The notes: a model not told the origin generated them from the letters alone. DNA of 64,000 nt from an uncultured Porphyromonadaceae bacterium (GCA_900540205.1 UQER01000004.1:1-64000), one strand, 5' to 3'. Counted from the stretch's first letter, positions 41,929 through 50,336 are shown. Made by a program: numbers and translations.

Positions 41929-41936
41929 CAAATGTA
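41929..41936 (-). promoter_or_regulatory. candidate -7 box for the RhuM gene
   Basis: TACATTTG on the minus strand, 3 nt before the ATG at 41925. It predicts a leaderless mRNA and excludes a longer open frame starting at 42054. Confidence 0.55.
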
Positions 41937-42034
41937 TGAAAAAGTTTATGATAATATGTTCGGCCGTAATGAAAAATGGGCCTTGAAATCCGGGGGATGA
42001 TGGCAGGGAGAAGCTGCGGGGAGGGGGATAAAGA

Positions 42035-42069
42035 AATCCGCCAGGCTCTAACACAGGGCTTGGCGGATT
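42035..42069 (-). terminator. terminator-like hairpin downstream of pgi
   Basis: Stem AATCCGCCA (42035-42043) / TGGCGGATT (42061-42069) with a 17-nt loop. On the minus strand it is followed by TCTTT. It lies 174 bp after the pgi stop codon and upstream of the RhuM promoter, so it probably ends pgi transcription. Confidence 0.55.
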
Positions 42070-42242
42070 GTAATTGATGAAATAGTTGGATCAGCCGGTT
42101 CAACGATATGATTGGCTGGGTTTTGAAGCTATAAGAAACCTCGTTGCCGGCTTATGTTAATCTATTGTTTTATTATATTCTGACATTATGACTGCATAAG
42201 CCGGAGATGGTTTAACGGGTGAGGAATTTTTTTTTAAAAAAA

Positions 42243-43586
42243 TCAGAGACGGGCCTTGATGGCGGCTGTCTCTGCCTCATAGCCGGGCTTTTCGAGAAGG
42301 GCAAACATGTTGCGTTTGTAGGCTTCAACGCCGGGCTGGTTGAAGGGGTTGACATCAAGCAGATAACCGGAGATGCCGCACGCTTTCTCGAAGAAGTAGA
42401 TGAGCTCGCCGAGCCACTGCTCCTTGAGCGCGGGGATTGTGACGCGGATGTTGGGCACGCCACCGTCTACGTGGGCGATGCGGGTGCCGAGTTCGGCCAT
42501 GTGGTTCACTTCGTCCACGCGTTTGCCGGCCAGATAGTTCAGACCGTCAAGGTTGGCGGCGTCGGAGGGAATCACGGTTGTGTGTTCTGCGGAGTCGACA
42601 GAAAGGACAGTCTCGAAGATGGTGCGTTCGCCATCCTGAATCCACTGGCCCATTGAATGGAGGTCGGTTGAGAAATCGACGGCTGCGGGGAAGATGCCTT
42701 TGTGGTCCTTGCCTTCCGATTCGCCGTAGAGCTGCTTCCACCATTCGCCGAAGAAGTGGAGCTTGGGATTGTAGTTTACGAGAATCTCGATTTTTTTGCC
42801 GGCGCGGTAGAGGGCGTTGCGGGTAGCGGCGTAGAGGAGCGATACGTTCTCGTCGGTGGCTTTCTCGGTGGCATGCTGCATGTTGCGTGCGCCTTTGAGG
42901 AGCTCACGGATGCTGAAACCGGCCACTGCGATGGGGAGAAGGCCCACAGGGGTGAGAACCGAGAAACGTCCGCCCACGTTGTCCTCGATGACGAAGGTCT
43001 TGTAGCCTTCTTCAGTGGCGAGCTGACGGAGGGCGCCTTTCTTGGCGTCGGTGATGGCAACGATGCGTTTCGAGGCTTCTTCTTTGCCCATCTGTGCTTC
43101 AAGCTGCTCCTTGAGCAGGCGGAAGGCGATGGCGGGCTCGGTGGTTGTGCCTGATTTGGAGATTACGATGATGCCGAATTTCTTGTCCTTGAGGAGGTCC
43201 TGCAGTTCGTTGAGGTAATCTTCGCCGATGTTCTGTCCGGCGAAGAGCACGCGGCAACGGCGCTGGTCGTCGGCGCCGCGCAGCATGGCGAACGAGTCGC
43301 TCAGGGCTTCGATCACGGCTTTTGCGCCAAGGTAGCTGCCGCCGATACCTACTGCTACCACATAGTCGCAGAGTTCACGCATTTTGGCGGCAGTGGCTTC
43401 GATGTCGGCCACGAGCGCGTCGGTTGTGTTCTCGGGCAGATTTACCCATCCAAGGAAATCGGCGCCAGCTCCGGTGCCGTTATTGACTTTGTCCAAAGCA
43501 GCCACTGCTTCGGGGTGGAGAGCCTGAATCTGTTCGGCAGTCACGGTGCCGAGCACGTTCTTCACGTCGAGTTTTAATGTGCTCAT
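42243..43586 (-). CDS. pgi: glucose-6-phosphate isomerase
   Basis: Interconverts glucose-6-phosphate and fructose-6-phosphate in glycolysis. The 447-residue protein is of the shorter bacterial PGI type. AVGIGGSYLGAKAV holds the phosphate-binding GIGGS loop, VISKSGTTTEPAIAF the second sugar-phosphate motif, and a His-containing segment of the EGKDHKGIFPAAVDF kind lies near residue 305. The ATG at 43586 (MSTLKLDVKN) is preferred because the extra upstream residues do not match the family. A candidate promoter lies at 43702-43709, overlapping the end of the DUF418 gene, giving a leader of about 110 nt. Confidence 0.96.
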   Translation of the reverse strand: MSTLKLDVKNVLGTVTAEQIQALHPEAVAALDKVNNGTGAGADFLGWVNLPENTTDALVADIEATAAKMRELCDYVVAVGIGGSYLGAKAVIEALSDSFAMLRGADDQRRCRVLFAGQNIGEDYLNELQDLLKDKKFGIIVISKSGTTTEPAIAFRLLKEQLEAQMGKEEASKRIVAITDAKKGALRQLATEEGYKTFVIEDNVGGRFSVLTPVGLLPIAVAGFSIRELLKGARNMQHATEKATDENVSLLYAATRNALYRAGKKIEILVNYNPKLHFFGEWWKQLYGESEGKDHKGIFPAAVDFSTDLHSMGQWIQDGERTIFETVLSVDSAEHTTVIPSDAANLDGLNYLAGKRVDEVNHMAELGTRIAHVDGGVPNIRVTIPALKEQWLGELIYFFEKACGISGYLLDVNPFNQPGVEAYKRNMFALLEKPGYEAETAAIKARL

Positions 43587-43701
43587 GTTGATGTAAATGT
43601 ATGTTAGTTTGTTGTTGCTGTCAAGCAGAATTTCAACAAGTGTCCACGCGGTTGTGTTCAATGCCATTGACAGGTTATATGACGCGGTGCGTTCGGACCT
43701 T

Positions 43702-43709
43702 CAAAGTTA
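43702..43709 (-). promoter_or_regulatory. candidate -7 box for pgi
   Basis: TAACTTTG on the minus strand, overlapping the stop codon of the DUF418 gene at 43707. It predicts a start near 43697. Confidence 0.5.
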
Positions 43710-44921
43710 CTTACATTCTGCGGAATCTCCAAAATGACGACGGAGAAACGGTGGGATTTCAATCCATGTGGCCCGTTTCCACATCCATTCCAGTGGTCCG
43801 TGGGAGTGATGCGACGTCCAGAACCGGCAAAGCGCGTATTGGGCGAGGAAGATGGCGATGCCTATGGCAAGGCTGCCGGTGATGCCCATCTGCAGGTGCA
43901 GTCCCCAGTTGTAGTAGATTGCCGACCCGATTATACCCTGGGTAACGTAGTTGGTCATGCTGAGGCGCCCGTAAGGGATCAGGAGCGACAAAGTGCGGCT
44001 GAACCGGGCGGTGCGGTAGTAGCCGAAGAGGATACCGCAGGTGAGAATGAGCATGAAGCAGAGGTTGGCAAGCGAGGAGAGGATGATTTTAAGCGGAGTG
44101 AGTATCGCAGGACTGGTGATGTAGGCCGGCGCCATGTTGTTGAGCCCGTAGAGCGGAAAGAAGCAGATGAGTGCTCCGGCAAGCACGCGCCCCCATTGGG
44201 GAAGGTGTTCGCGGCCGAACCACCCGTGTCGCCCTATGAGCATGCCGAAGATGAAGAGGCCGGCAGTCTGGAACACGCGGCCGTGATCCCATGCCCAGGC
44301 CAGCGATGCAAGCTGCCCTTCCCACAGGTTGACTTTTACGGTGGTGAGGAAGTCGGCCGACGACTGGGCGGCGAATGTGGCGCCCCAAAGTGCCGCGGTG
44401 TCAAGTGTGGCAGGCGTATAGGAGGGGTCGGCGATGGCGCGTGCTATCTGCCACAGGCACACGGGCTGCAGCACAAAGAGTGCGCTAAGCCATATCAGCG
44501 TTTTGGTGGAGAAGCGGCACACGGCCACGAGGACGAACCCCATAAGGGCATACAGCACCAGGACTTCACCGGTGAAGAATGCGGCGTTGAGCTGACCGAT
44601 CAGGAGCAACAGAAGCAGGCGCCAGCTGAACCGGGCGCGGAAGTCGTTGCCGCGCATGCGCTGGTTATCGTCCTGAATGAAGAAACTGAAACCGAACAGC
44701 AGGGCGAAAATGGCATAGGCTTTTCCGCCGAAAGCGAAGAACAGCCCGTCCCAGATGGCCTTGTCGGTGAAATTCAGCCATGCGGGCTGGGTGTCGGCCG
44801 GGGGGAAGGAGTAGAAGTTGAAATGCTCGATGGAGTGGAGCAGGATGATGGCCAGCACGGCAAAGCCGCGGAGCACGTCGGCCACGTCGACGCGGGCGTG
44901 GCGGCGGGGTTCGGTGGTCAT
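43707..44921 (-). CDS. DUF418 family multi-pass membrane protein
   Basis: A 404-residue integral membrane protein, function unknown. About ten hydrophobic segments are visible. The N-terminal VDVADVLRGFAVLAIILLHS is the signature shared by DUF418/YeiB proteins and acyltransferase 3 relatives. The C-terminal third (from FSRTLSLLIPYGRLSMTNYV) is the DUF418 domain itself. It sits on the minus strand 18 bp after the U32-family gene, so the two are probably one transcript. DUF418 proteins have been suggested to modify or transport cell-surface compounds, but no activity can be inferred from the sequence. Confidence 0.87.
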   Translation of the reverse strand: MTTEPRRHARVDVADVLRGFAVLAIILLHSIEHFNFYSFPPADTQPAWLNFTDKAIWDGLFFAFGGKAYAIFALLFGFSFFIQDDNQRMRGNDFRARFSWRLLLLLLIGQLNAAFFTGEVLVLYALMGFVLVAVCRFSTKTLIWLSALFVLQPVCLWQIARAIADPSYTPATLDTAALWGATFAAQSSADFLTTVKVNLWEGQLASLAWAWDHGRVFQTAGLFIFGMLIGRHGWFGREHLPQWGRVLAGALICFFPLYGLNNMAPAYITSPAILTPLKIILSSLANLCFMLILTCGILFGYYRTARFSRTLSLLIPYGRLSMTNYVTQGIIGSAIYYNWGLHLQMGITGSLAIGIAIFLAQYALCRFWTSHHSHGPLEWMWKRATWIEIPPFLRRHFGDSAECK

Positions 44922-44939
44922 TTCGGTAATATCAGGTTA

Positions 44940-46208
44940 TTAAGGTTTATTATTCTGTGTGTCGGGTGCCGCTTTCTGGCGCCAGAGGTACAGCTTGTCG
45001 CTCGGACGGATTTTTGAGGGTACGGCAATGGAGAAGCTTTGCCCCTTGACGGCTTTCTGCACGGGTTTGAGGTCGACGCGGATCTCGTCGACGGTGAGAA
45101 TCAGCGCGCCGGTGGTGGGGCCGGTGATCACGATTTCATCGCCCACGGAAAGTTCGCCTGTCTCCATATAGAATTCGGCCACGCCGATGTTGGAGAAGTA
45201 GCGCACACCCTTGGCGCGGTATTCCTTGACGCGTGTGGCCGACGATCCGTACTTGCTCGACCATTCGCCCAGACGCTGGCCCAGATAGTAGCCGTTCCAG
45301 AAGCCGCGGTTGAAGATTTTGCCGAGCTGCTCGTCCCATTGGGCAATCCGCTCTTCGGAGTATGTGCCGTCGCACAGGGCGTTGAGGGCCTCGTTGTAGG
45401 CGCTTACGGCAATGCTGACATACTCCGGTCCGCGGGCGCGCCCCTCGATTTTGAATACGCTCACCCCGGCGTCGACCATCTTGTTGAGGAAATGGATGGT
45501 CTTGAGGTCCTTGGGCGACATGATGTACTTGTTCTCCACGGCCAGTTTGTCGCCTGTCTCCAGGTCGGTCACCTCGTAGCCTCGGCGGCATATCTGGGTG
45601 CAGGCCCCGCGGTTGGCCGAGGAGTTCATCTGATGCAGGCTGAGATAGCATTTGCCCGACACGGCCATGCACAGGGCGCCGTGGCAGAACATCTCGATGC
45701 GCACGGGCTTGCCGTGGGGGCCGCATATGTTGTCGCGCCTGATGGCGTCGGTAATGGCCTTGACCTGGGTGAGATTGAGCTCGCGCGCAAGCACAACCAC
45801 ATCGGCCCACCGGGCATAGAATTTCACCGCCTCGATGTTCGAGATGCTTTGCTGTGTGGAGATGTGCACCTCCACGCCGATGCTGCGGGCATAGGCTATG
45901 GCAGCAATGTCGCTGGCGATGATGGCCGAGATGCCGCTCTGCGCCACGGCATCGATGATGGCGTGGCATTTGGCGATGTCCTCGTCGTAGATTATGGTGT
46001 TGACTGTGAGGTAGGATTTCACACCGGCCTTGTCGCAGATGGAGGCAATTTCGCGCAGGTCGTCGAGGGTGAAGTTCACACTCGAGCGGGCACGCATGTT
46101 GAGGCCTTCCACACCGAAATATATGGCGTCGGCACCGGCGTTGATGGCCGCATGCAGACTTTCGTAGCTCCCCACTGGAGCCATTATTTCAAAATCGGAA
46201 CGTTTCAT
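44940..46208 (-). CDS. U32-family protein, TrhP/RlhA-like RNA hydroxylase
   Basis: A cytoplasmic protein of 422 residues. The barrel-type N-terminal region opens APVGSYESLHAAINAGADAI and contains HISTQQSISNIEAVKFY and EMFCHGALCMAVSGKCYLS, the Cys-rich signature of peptidase family U32. Proteins once called U32 peptidases are now known to include TrhP (5-hydroxyuridine in tRNA) and RlhA (23S rRNA). A C-terminal OB-like domain follows from about residue 330. At this length and with a single catalytic unit, TrhP is the closer guess. It precedes the DUF418 gene by 18 bp. The exact RNA target cannot be determined. Confidence 0.82.
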   Translation of the reverse strand: MKRSDFEIMAPVGSYESLHAAINAGADAIYFGVEGLNMRARSSVNFTLDDLREIASICDKAGVKSYLTVNTIIYDEDIAKCHAIIDAVAQSGISAIIASDIAAIAYARSIGVEVHISTQQSISNIEAVKFYARWADVVVLARELNLTQVKAITDAIRRDNICGPHGKPVRIEMFCHGALCMAVSGKCYLSLHQMNSSANRGACTQICRRGYEVTDLETGDKLAVENKYIMSPKDLKTIHFLNKMVDAGVSVFKIEGRARGPEYVSIAVSAYNEALNALCDGTYSEERIAQWDEQLGKIFNRGFWNGYYLGQRLGEWSSKYGSSATRVKEYRAKGVRYFSNIGVAEFYMETGELSVGDEIVITGPTTGALILTVDEIRVDLKPVQKAVKGQSFSIAVPSKIRPSDKLYLWRQKAAPDTQNNKP

Positions 46209-46242
46209 TCTGTAAGAGCTGCAAATTTGTTGCTGTCAGCTG

Positions 46243-46250
46243 CAAAGTTA
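46243..46250 (-). promoter_or_regulatory. candidate -7 box for the U32-family gene
   Basis: TAACTTTG on the minus strand, giving a leader of about 30 nt. It is back-to-back with the plus-strand box at 46264. Confidence 0.55.
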
Positions 46251-46263
46251 CATAAAAAATCGC

Positions 46264-46271
46264 TATTTTTG
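46264..46271 (+). promoter_or_regulatory. candidate -7 box for the LOG-adenosyltransferase run
   Basis: TATTTTTG, exact TAnnTTTG match, giving a leader of about 78 nt before the ATG at 46354. Confidence 0.5.
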
Positions 46272-46353
46272 CCCCTGTGGCGGTGTGATGTCGGACTTAC
46301 GGCGCACATGGCCGCCGGGGAAGCGGAATGTCAACTGTAAATGAACAAATGAT

Positions 46354-46884
46354 ATGAACATAGCTGTTTATTGTTCGGCGCGCAACGGCATAGCGCCGGA
46401 ATGTTTCGATGATGCCCGGACACTCGGCCGGTGGATAGGGGAGAACGGCCATACGCTTGTGTATGGCGGACTGAAGCGCGGACTGATGGACACTGTGGCG
46501 CAGGCCACTGCCGATGCCGGCGGCAAAGTGATTGGTGTGGTGCCGCAGGCACGCATCTCAGGTCAGCACGAGGCCAACACGGTCAGCATCCTTGTGCCCA
46601 CGCTGCATGAACGCAAGCAGACTATGGAGGAACGCTCTGAGGCATTTGTGGCACTTGACGGCGGATACGGCACGCTCGACGAGTTGATGTCGGCGTTGGC
46701 GTCAATGTCGTTCAACGACGAGCCGCGCCCCATGTTTCTGCTCAATCGCGACGGGCTTTACAATCCGCTGCTCGACCAGCTGAGACTTATGTCCTCCCGC
46801 CATCTGGTAAGCCCCGAAGTGATAGAGCGCCTTACGTTGTGCCCCACAATCGATAGTCTGATAACCAAACTCTCGGAAATATGA
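46354..46884 (+). CDS. LOG-family nucleotide 5'-monophosphate phosphoribohydrolase
   Basis: A 176-residue Rossmann-fold protein related to LONELY GUY enzymes, which cleave the N-glycosidic bond of nucleoside or cytokinin monophosphates. Family motifs seen are YCSARNGIAPEC at the N-terminus, LVYGGLKRGLMDTVAQA, MEERSEAFVAL with the conserved Arg, and GGYGTLDEL. The usual PGGxGTxxE motif has Asp in place of Pro (LDGGYGTLDE). The gene overlaps the adenosyltransferase by four bases (ATGA), so the two are translationally coupled. Purine nucleotide salvage is the likely bacterial role, since cytokinins are not expected here. Confidence 0.85.
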   Translation: MNIAVYCSARNGIAPECFDDARTLGRWIGENGHTLVYGGLKRGLMDTVAQATADAGGKVIGVVPQARISGQHEANTVSILVPTLHERKQTMEERSEAFVALDGGYGTLDELMSALASMSFNDEPRPMFLLNRDGLYNPLLDQLRLMSSRHLVSPEVIERLTLCPTIDSLITKLSEI

Positions 46885-47429
46885 AAATATACACACGCAC
46901 CGGCGATGCCGGAACCACCTCGCTCGTAGGGGGTAAACGGGTGTCGAAAGCCTCGACACGCCTTGATGCCTACGGCACTGTCGACGAACTCAACTCGTTC
47001 ATCGGTCAGCTGCTGGCCACTATCGAACTTGATGATGAAACCCGTCAGACGCTGCGGATGGTGCAGAACAAGCTGTTCAACACCGGCGCCTATCTGGCCA
47101 CCGACAATACCGACGACCCCATGCTTCAGCCCACAGGGCTCGACCACACATGCATTTCGCATCTGGAACAGCAGATCGACAGACTTACCGAGCAGTTGCC
47201 GCCGCTCAACTCCTTCATACTGCCCGGAGGATGCCCAGGGGCAGCCGCGGCCAATGTGTGCCGCGCCGTGTGCCGTCGCGCCGAGCGCAGGATTATCGCA
47301 CTGGGCTGCGAGACACGGGTGGATGATGCTGTGATACGTTTCCTCAACCGTCTGAGCGATTATCTTTTCACCCTCGGACGCCATCTGAACTGCGTGGCCG
47401 GGGTTGCCGACGTTCCCTGGCAGAAATAA
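46881..47429 (+). CDS. ATP:cob(I)alamin adenosyltransferase, PduO type
   Basis: Transfers the adenosyl group of ATP to cob(I)alamin or a precursor to give coenzyme B12. The 182-residue helical-bundle enzyme has the N-terminal ATP-binding YTRTGDAGTTSL, the following VSKASTRLDAYGTVDELNSF, and the conserved RAVCRRAERRI near residue 130. The length is normal for PduO. It starts inside the last codons of the LOG gene (ATGA overlap), and a DUF2795 gene follows after 142 bp. The organism therefore likely uses adenosylcobalamin, for example for methylmalonyl-CoA mutase, which is not in this window. Confidence 0.92.
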   Translation: MKIYTRTGDAGTTSLVGGKRVSKASTRLDAYGTVDELNSFIGQLLATIELDDETRQTLRMVQNKLFNTGAYLATDNTDDPMLQPTGLDHTCISHLEQQIDRLTEQLPPLNSFILPGGCPGAAAANVCRAVCRRAERRIIALGCETRVDDAVIRFLNRLSDYLFTLGRHLNCVAGVADVPWQK

Positions 47430-47571
47430 CGCTGCCTGCCACAATAATAAACGCACTGCATCGTTATGTTCATACCGAACCGGAAACAACGGCATCGGAA
47501 AGTTGCCATGTCTGTTTCTGAATCAAGTATGAATCAAAACATTAAACGCATCCGATAAAACACTACACACT

Positions 47572-47793
47572 ATGTATTGGACACTTGAACTTGCATCAAA
47601 GCTTGAGGACGCACCCTGGCCCGCAACACGCGAGGAACTCATAGATTACGCACAGCGCAGCGGCGCCCCGCTCGAAGTGATTGAAAACCTCCAGGAAATA
47701 GAGGACGAAGGCGACACCTACGAATCCATCGAGGACATCTGGCCCGACTACCCCTCCAAAGAGGACTTCTTCTTCAACGAGGAGGAGTATTGA
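47572..47793 (+). CDS. DUF2795 family small acidic protein
   Basis: A 73-residue, very acidic cytoplasmic protein. The core KLEDAPWPATREELIDYAQR and APLEVIENLQEIEDEG match DUF2795, a short helical family of unknown function that is highly conserved in Bacteroidetes. The C-terminus DYPSKEDFFFNEEEY is also typical. It follows the adenosyltransferase on the same strand and is followed by a strong terminator, so it closes this run. No function can be proposed from the sequence. Confidence 0.85.
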   Translation: MYWTLELASKLEDAPWPATREELIDYAQRSGAPLEVIENLQEIEDEGDTYESIEDIWPDYPSKEDFFFNEEEY

Positions 47794-48104
47794 TATAAAA
47801 TCCGCCCGATTTTAAGACATAAACAATTTATATACAAGCGATTGACAAGCAACAAAATAAACTTGTCAATCGCTTTTTGTATCCTTTTAGTGTAAAATAA
47901 ACTTGTCTATTTTCAGGCATTTAGCTCCGCCGAAATTTGTTAACTTGTCATAATGTTAAATCCCTTAGAGAGGCAAGAGGACTGACTTTCATGCCATTTT
48001 AGAAAAAAATTGTTTTTCCGCTACCCGTACGAGTGGAAATTTTGTCAATAATGTGTAAGGCGATATAAGACATGTTAAATTGACCTAACCAATAAAAAAT
48101 TATC
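47794..48104. other. regulatory region before the sugar-utilisation locus
   Basis: A 311-bp AT-rich gap. It begins with the terminator at 47836-47879. The octamer AACTTGTC occurs three times at 47860, 47900 and 47942; the first two copies are within an identical 14-mer AAAATAAACTTGTC (47854 and 47894, exactly 40 nt apart). The first overlaps the terminator arm. Such spacing, close to four helical turns, could mark operator sites. No exact TAnnTTTG promoter box was found before the ATG at 48105. Confidence 0.45.
47836..47879 (+). terminator. rho-independent terminator after the DUF2795 gene
   Basis: Perfect 14-bp stem AAGCGATTGACAAG (47836-47849) / CTTGTCAATCGCTT (47862-47875), 12-nt loop, followed by TTTG. 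Confidence 0.85.
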
Positions 48105-49145
48105 ATGAAAAAATTTACACTTGCAATTGCAACAATGTGCGCATTTGGCGCCGCTCTGAGTGCGGACGCACAGGAAAATTACGTAGTTGACGATCCCTCT
48201 ATCGATCCTACAATCACCGCCTGCGCCGAGGGAGGCATCTATGATGTGTTCGCTTTAGGCGATGCAGCGATGGCAAAACTGGCAGAAAACTCAAAAATCA
48301 AAGTGAATGACTATCGCGTGGTGACTGACGAAACTGTAAACTCTCATTTCCCCGGCGGTAATGCCGGCTGGGCCAGCGATGATGATTATGCAGCAGTGCC
48401 TGTGCCGGCCGACGGCCGTTGCTTCGACGGCATGGTGGTGAACGGAGGGTGGTATCAGTGGTGGTCAGGATTCTACATGACCCGTAAAGTGGATACCAAT
48501 CTGACTCACATCAATGAAAATAGCCATCTTCATATCGCATTCTATCTTGCCAGTGATGTGAAAGTGCCCACTCTCAGTGTGCGGTGGTTCAAACATGACG
48601 GTAACGATGGCGAGGCGCCTGCAATTGCCTTCACCGACGACAATGTCAACAACAGTGTGCCTGTGGTTGCACCCGGTCTTAAAAAAGGCGAATGGGTGGC
48701 CGTTGATATTACACTCGGCAAGGTTGCCGAACTGATGAAAGATGAGTTTGACGTTGAAATGGACTATACCCGTCTGACCGACGACTGGCAGGGTGAGGCC
48801 GTGGCAATCGATCTCCCCAGCGGTCAGGATGGAGCTAATGAAGGTCACCCCGAGGCTTCGCTGGGAGATGGCGCAAAGGTGTTTGTCGACGGTGCATATG
48901 TCTACACCCCCAGCGGTAGCGCAGGCATCACCGGTATTGAAAGCGGCATCAACAACGTAGAAATCTTCGTTTCTGACAAAACTATCTCGGCCCTCGGCAG
49001 CGACAACGCTCCAATGCAGCTCTATAACCTTGCAGGCGCTGTGGTTCGTGAATCGGCAACGGCGGTGATCGGCCTGGAAGGTCTGACGCCCGGTGTATAT
49101 GTGGTAAAAACCGCCGGCGCGGTCAAGAAGGTAATTATCAGGTAA
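48105..49145 (+). CDS. secreted protein equal to the C-terminal module of the second GH43 enzyme
   Basis: A 346-residue secreted protein with a signal peptide (about 1-22). Residues about 44-275 can be aligned by eye with residues 347-545 of the GH43 protein at 50337. Matching pairs include IYDVFALGDAAMAKLAENS / YYDVIQMSAEALEALSSDS and KKGEWVAVDITLGKVAEL / VGSGWIGLDLPLGSVAGI. The module resembles DUF4465-type beta-sandwich proteins; I cannot name it with certainty. A sorting-type tail ends in KKVIIR. It may bind the glycan of the locus. It is the first gene of the locus and is followed by its own hairpin at 49170. Confidence 0.6.
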   Translation: MKKFTLAIATMCAFGAALSADAQENYVVDDPSIDPTITACAEGGIYDVFALGDAAMAKLAENSKIKVNDYRVVTDETVNSHFPGGNAGWASDDDYAAVPVPADGRCFDGMVVNGGWYQWWSGFYMTRKVDTNLTHINENSHLHIAFYLASDVKVPTLSVRWFKHDGNDGEAPAIAFTDDNVNNSVPVVAPGLKKGEWVAVDITLGKVAELMKDEFDVEMDYTRLTDDWQGEAVAIDLPSGQDGANEGHPEASLGDGAKVFVDGAYVYTPSGSAGITGIESGINNVEIFVSDKTISALGSDNAPMQLYNLAGAVVRESATAVIGLEGLTPGVYVVKTAGAVKKVIIR

Positions 49146-49169
49146 ATGATTGAATTTAGGTAAAGAAAT

Positions 49170-49209
49170 GCGGGTGTGCCGAGGCTTCACTCAACCGCGG
49201 CACTCCCGC
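49170..49209 (+). terminator. terminator-like hairpin after the module protein
   Basis: 12-bp stem with one mismatch, GCGGGTGTGCCG (49170-49181) / CGGCACTCCCGC (49198-49209), followed by only TTTC. It may act as a partial terminator or RNA stabiliser, letting the first gene be expressed more than the GH43 genes behind it. Confidence 0.55.
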
Positions 49210-49263
49210 TTTCAGATTGTATAAAGTCTTTCTTTTGCAGACTAACGTAACCAGCTACTTGCC

Positions 49264-50295
49264 ATGAAAAGTCATGTTATCGCAGTTCTGGCCATAATGC
49301 TCTCGCAGCAGTGCGTCAGCGGTGCCGAAACATACACGAATCCGATAATCGACGTCAATCTGCCCGACCCGACAGTGCTCCGCGACGACGACGGCACATA
49401 TTACATGACCGGCACGGAGAACATCAGGAATCTGGGTCTGTTCAGCTCACCCGATCTGGTGGACTGGACTCTGACAGGTACGATTTTCAAGGATGGCGAC
49501 AAGCGCCCCGACACTGCCATATGGGCTCCGGAACTGTGCCGCATCAACGGCAAGTATGTACTGTTCTATTGCAGCAATCCCGACGCTTCGGACACTTTCA
49601 AGGCTTATCTGGGCTATGCCGTGGCCGACAGTGTCACCGGGCCGTGGCACGACCGCGGCAAACTCTTCGACGGCTATGAAGCCCGCTGCCGCGATACCAT
49701 CGACCCGTTTTATTTTTACGACAACGGAAAGCATTATCTTTTCTGGGGAAGCACCAACAATATGTGGGTGATGGAGATAGATGTTGACGACGAACTCAAT
49801 ATCAGCTACGACCTCTCGAAAAAAGTGCAGACGGCAGGAAAGGCCGTCGAGGGCACCGAGGTCTACAAACGCGGCGACTGGTATTATATGTTCGCTTCAA
49901 GAGGAAGCTATGCGTGGATAACCTATCAGGTGGTTGTGGGGCGTTCGAAAAACGTATATGGCCCGTATTACACCCGAGAGGGAATTCCGTTTCTTGCCGG
50001 CGGCGAGCTGAACGCCCCTGAAATGAATCTGGCCAAGGCCGCGGCTTTGACCTCGGGCAACGACCGCTTCACAGGCACGGGACACAATGCCCCCGTGATA
50101 ACCGACGGTGTCGGCAACACATGGTTCATGTGTCACGGCCACCGCAAGGGGAAGGAGCTCGATATGGTCAGATTGCCGCTGCTTGACCGCCTGCTGTGGG
50201 ACGAGGAGGGGTGGCCCTATCTCGAAGGCGGCAGTCCCACTCCGGTCGAGCACTATGCACCGGCGTTTCCGCAAGACGTTAACTCTGATAATTAA
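49264..50295 (+). CDS. GH43 family glycoside hydrolase
   Basis: A secreted five-bladed beta-propeller hydrolase of 343 residues, with a signal peptide to about 21. The three catalytic acidic residues of the family are present: general base Asp35 in NLPDPTVLRDDDG, pKa modulator Asp147 in DTIDPFYFY, and general acid Glu196 in KAVEGTEVYKR. WAPELCRINGKYVLFYCS is blade two. The family acts on alpha-L-arabinofuranosides, beta-xylosides or beta-galactans; the subfamily could not be set. It is a tandem paralogue of the next gene (41 bp downstream), with catalytic residues at identical positions, but lacks its C-terminal module. Confidence 0.88.
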   Translation: MKSHVIAVLAIMLSQQCVSGAETYTNPIIDVNLPDPTVLRDDDGTYYMTGTENIRNLGLFSSPDLVDWTLTGTIFKDGDKRPDTAIWAPELCRINGKYVLFYCSNPDASDTFKAYLGYAVADSVTGPWHDRGKLFDGYEARCRDTIDPFYFYDNGKHYLFWGSTNNMWVMEIDVDDELNISYDLSKKVQTAGKAVEGTEVYKRGDWYYMFASRGSYAWITYQVVVGRSKNVYGPYYTREGIPFLAGGELNAPEMNLAKAAALTSGNDRFTGTGHNAPVITDGVGNTWFMCHGHRKGKELDMVRLPLLDRLLWDEEGWPYLEGGSPTPVEHYAPAFPQDVNSDN

Positions 50296-50336
50296 GCAAT
50301 ATTAAAGTAATCACCACCAGTTACCCGGACAAAAAG

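Noticed and set aside
41926..42054. Longer N-terminus for the RhuM protein
   Set aside because: The 43 extra residues cross the predicted promoter box and a terminator-like hairpin and do not match the family.
47430..47571. Possible tRNA or other RNA gene in the gap before the DUF2795 gene
   Set aside because: No cloverleaf, T-loop GTTCRANNC context with matching stems, or CCA end could be built.
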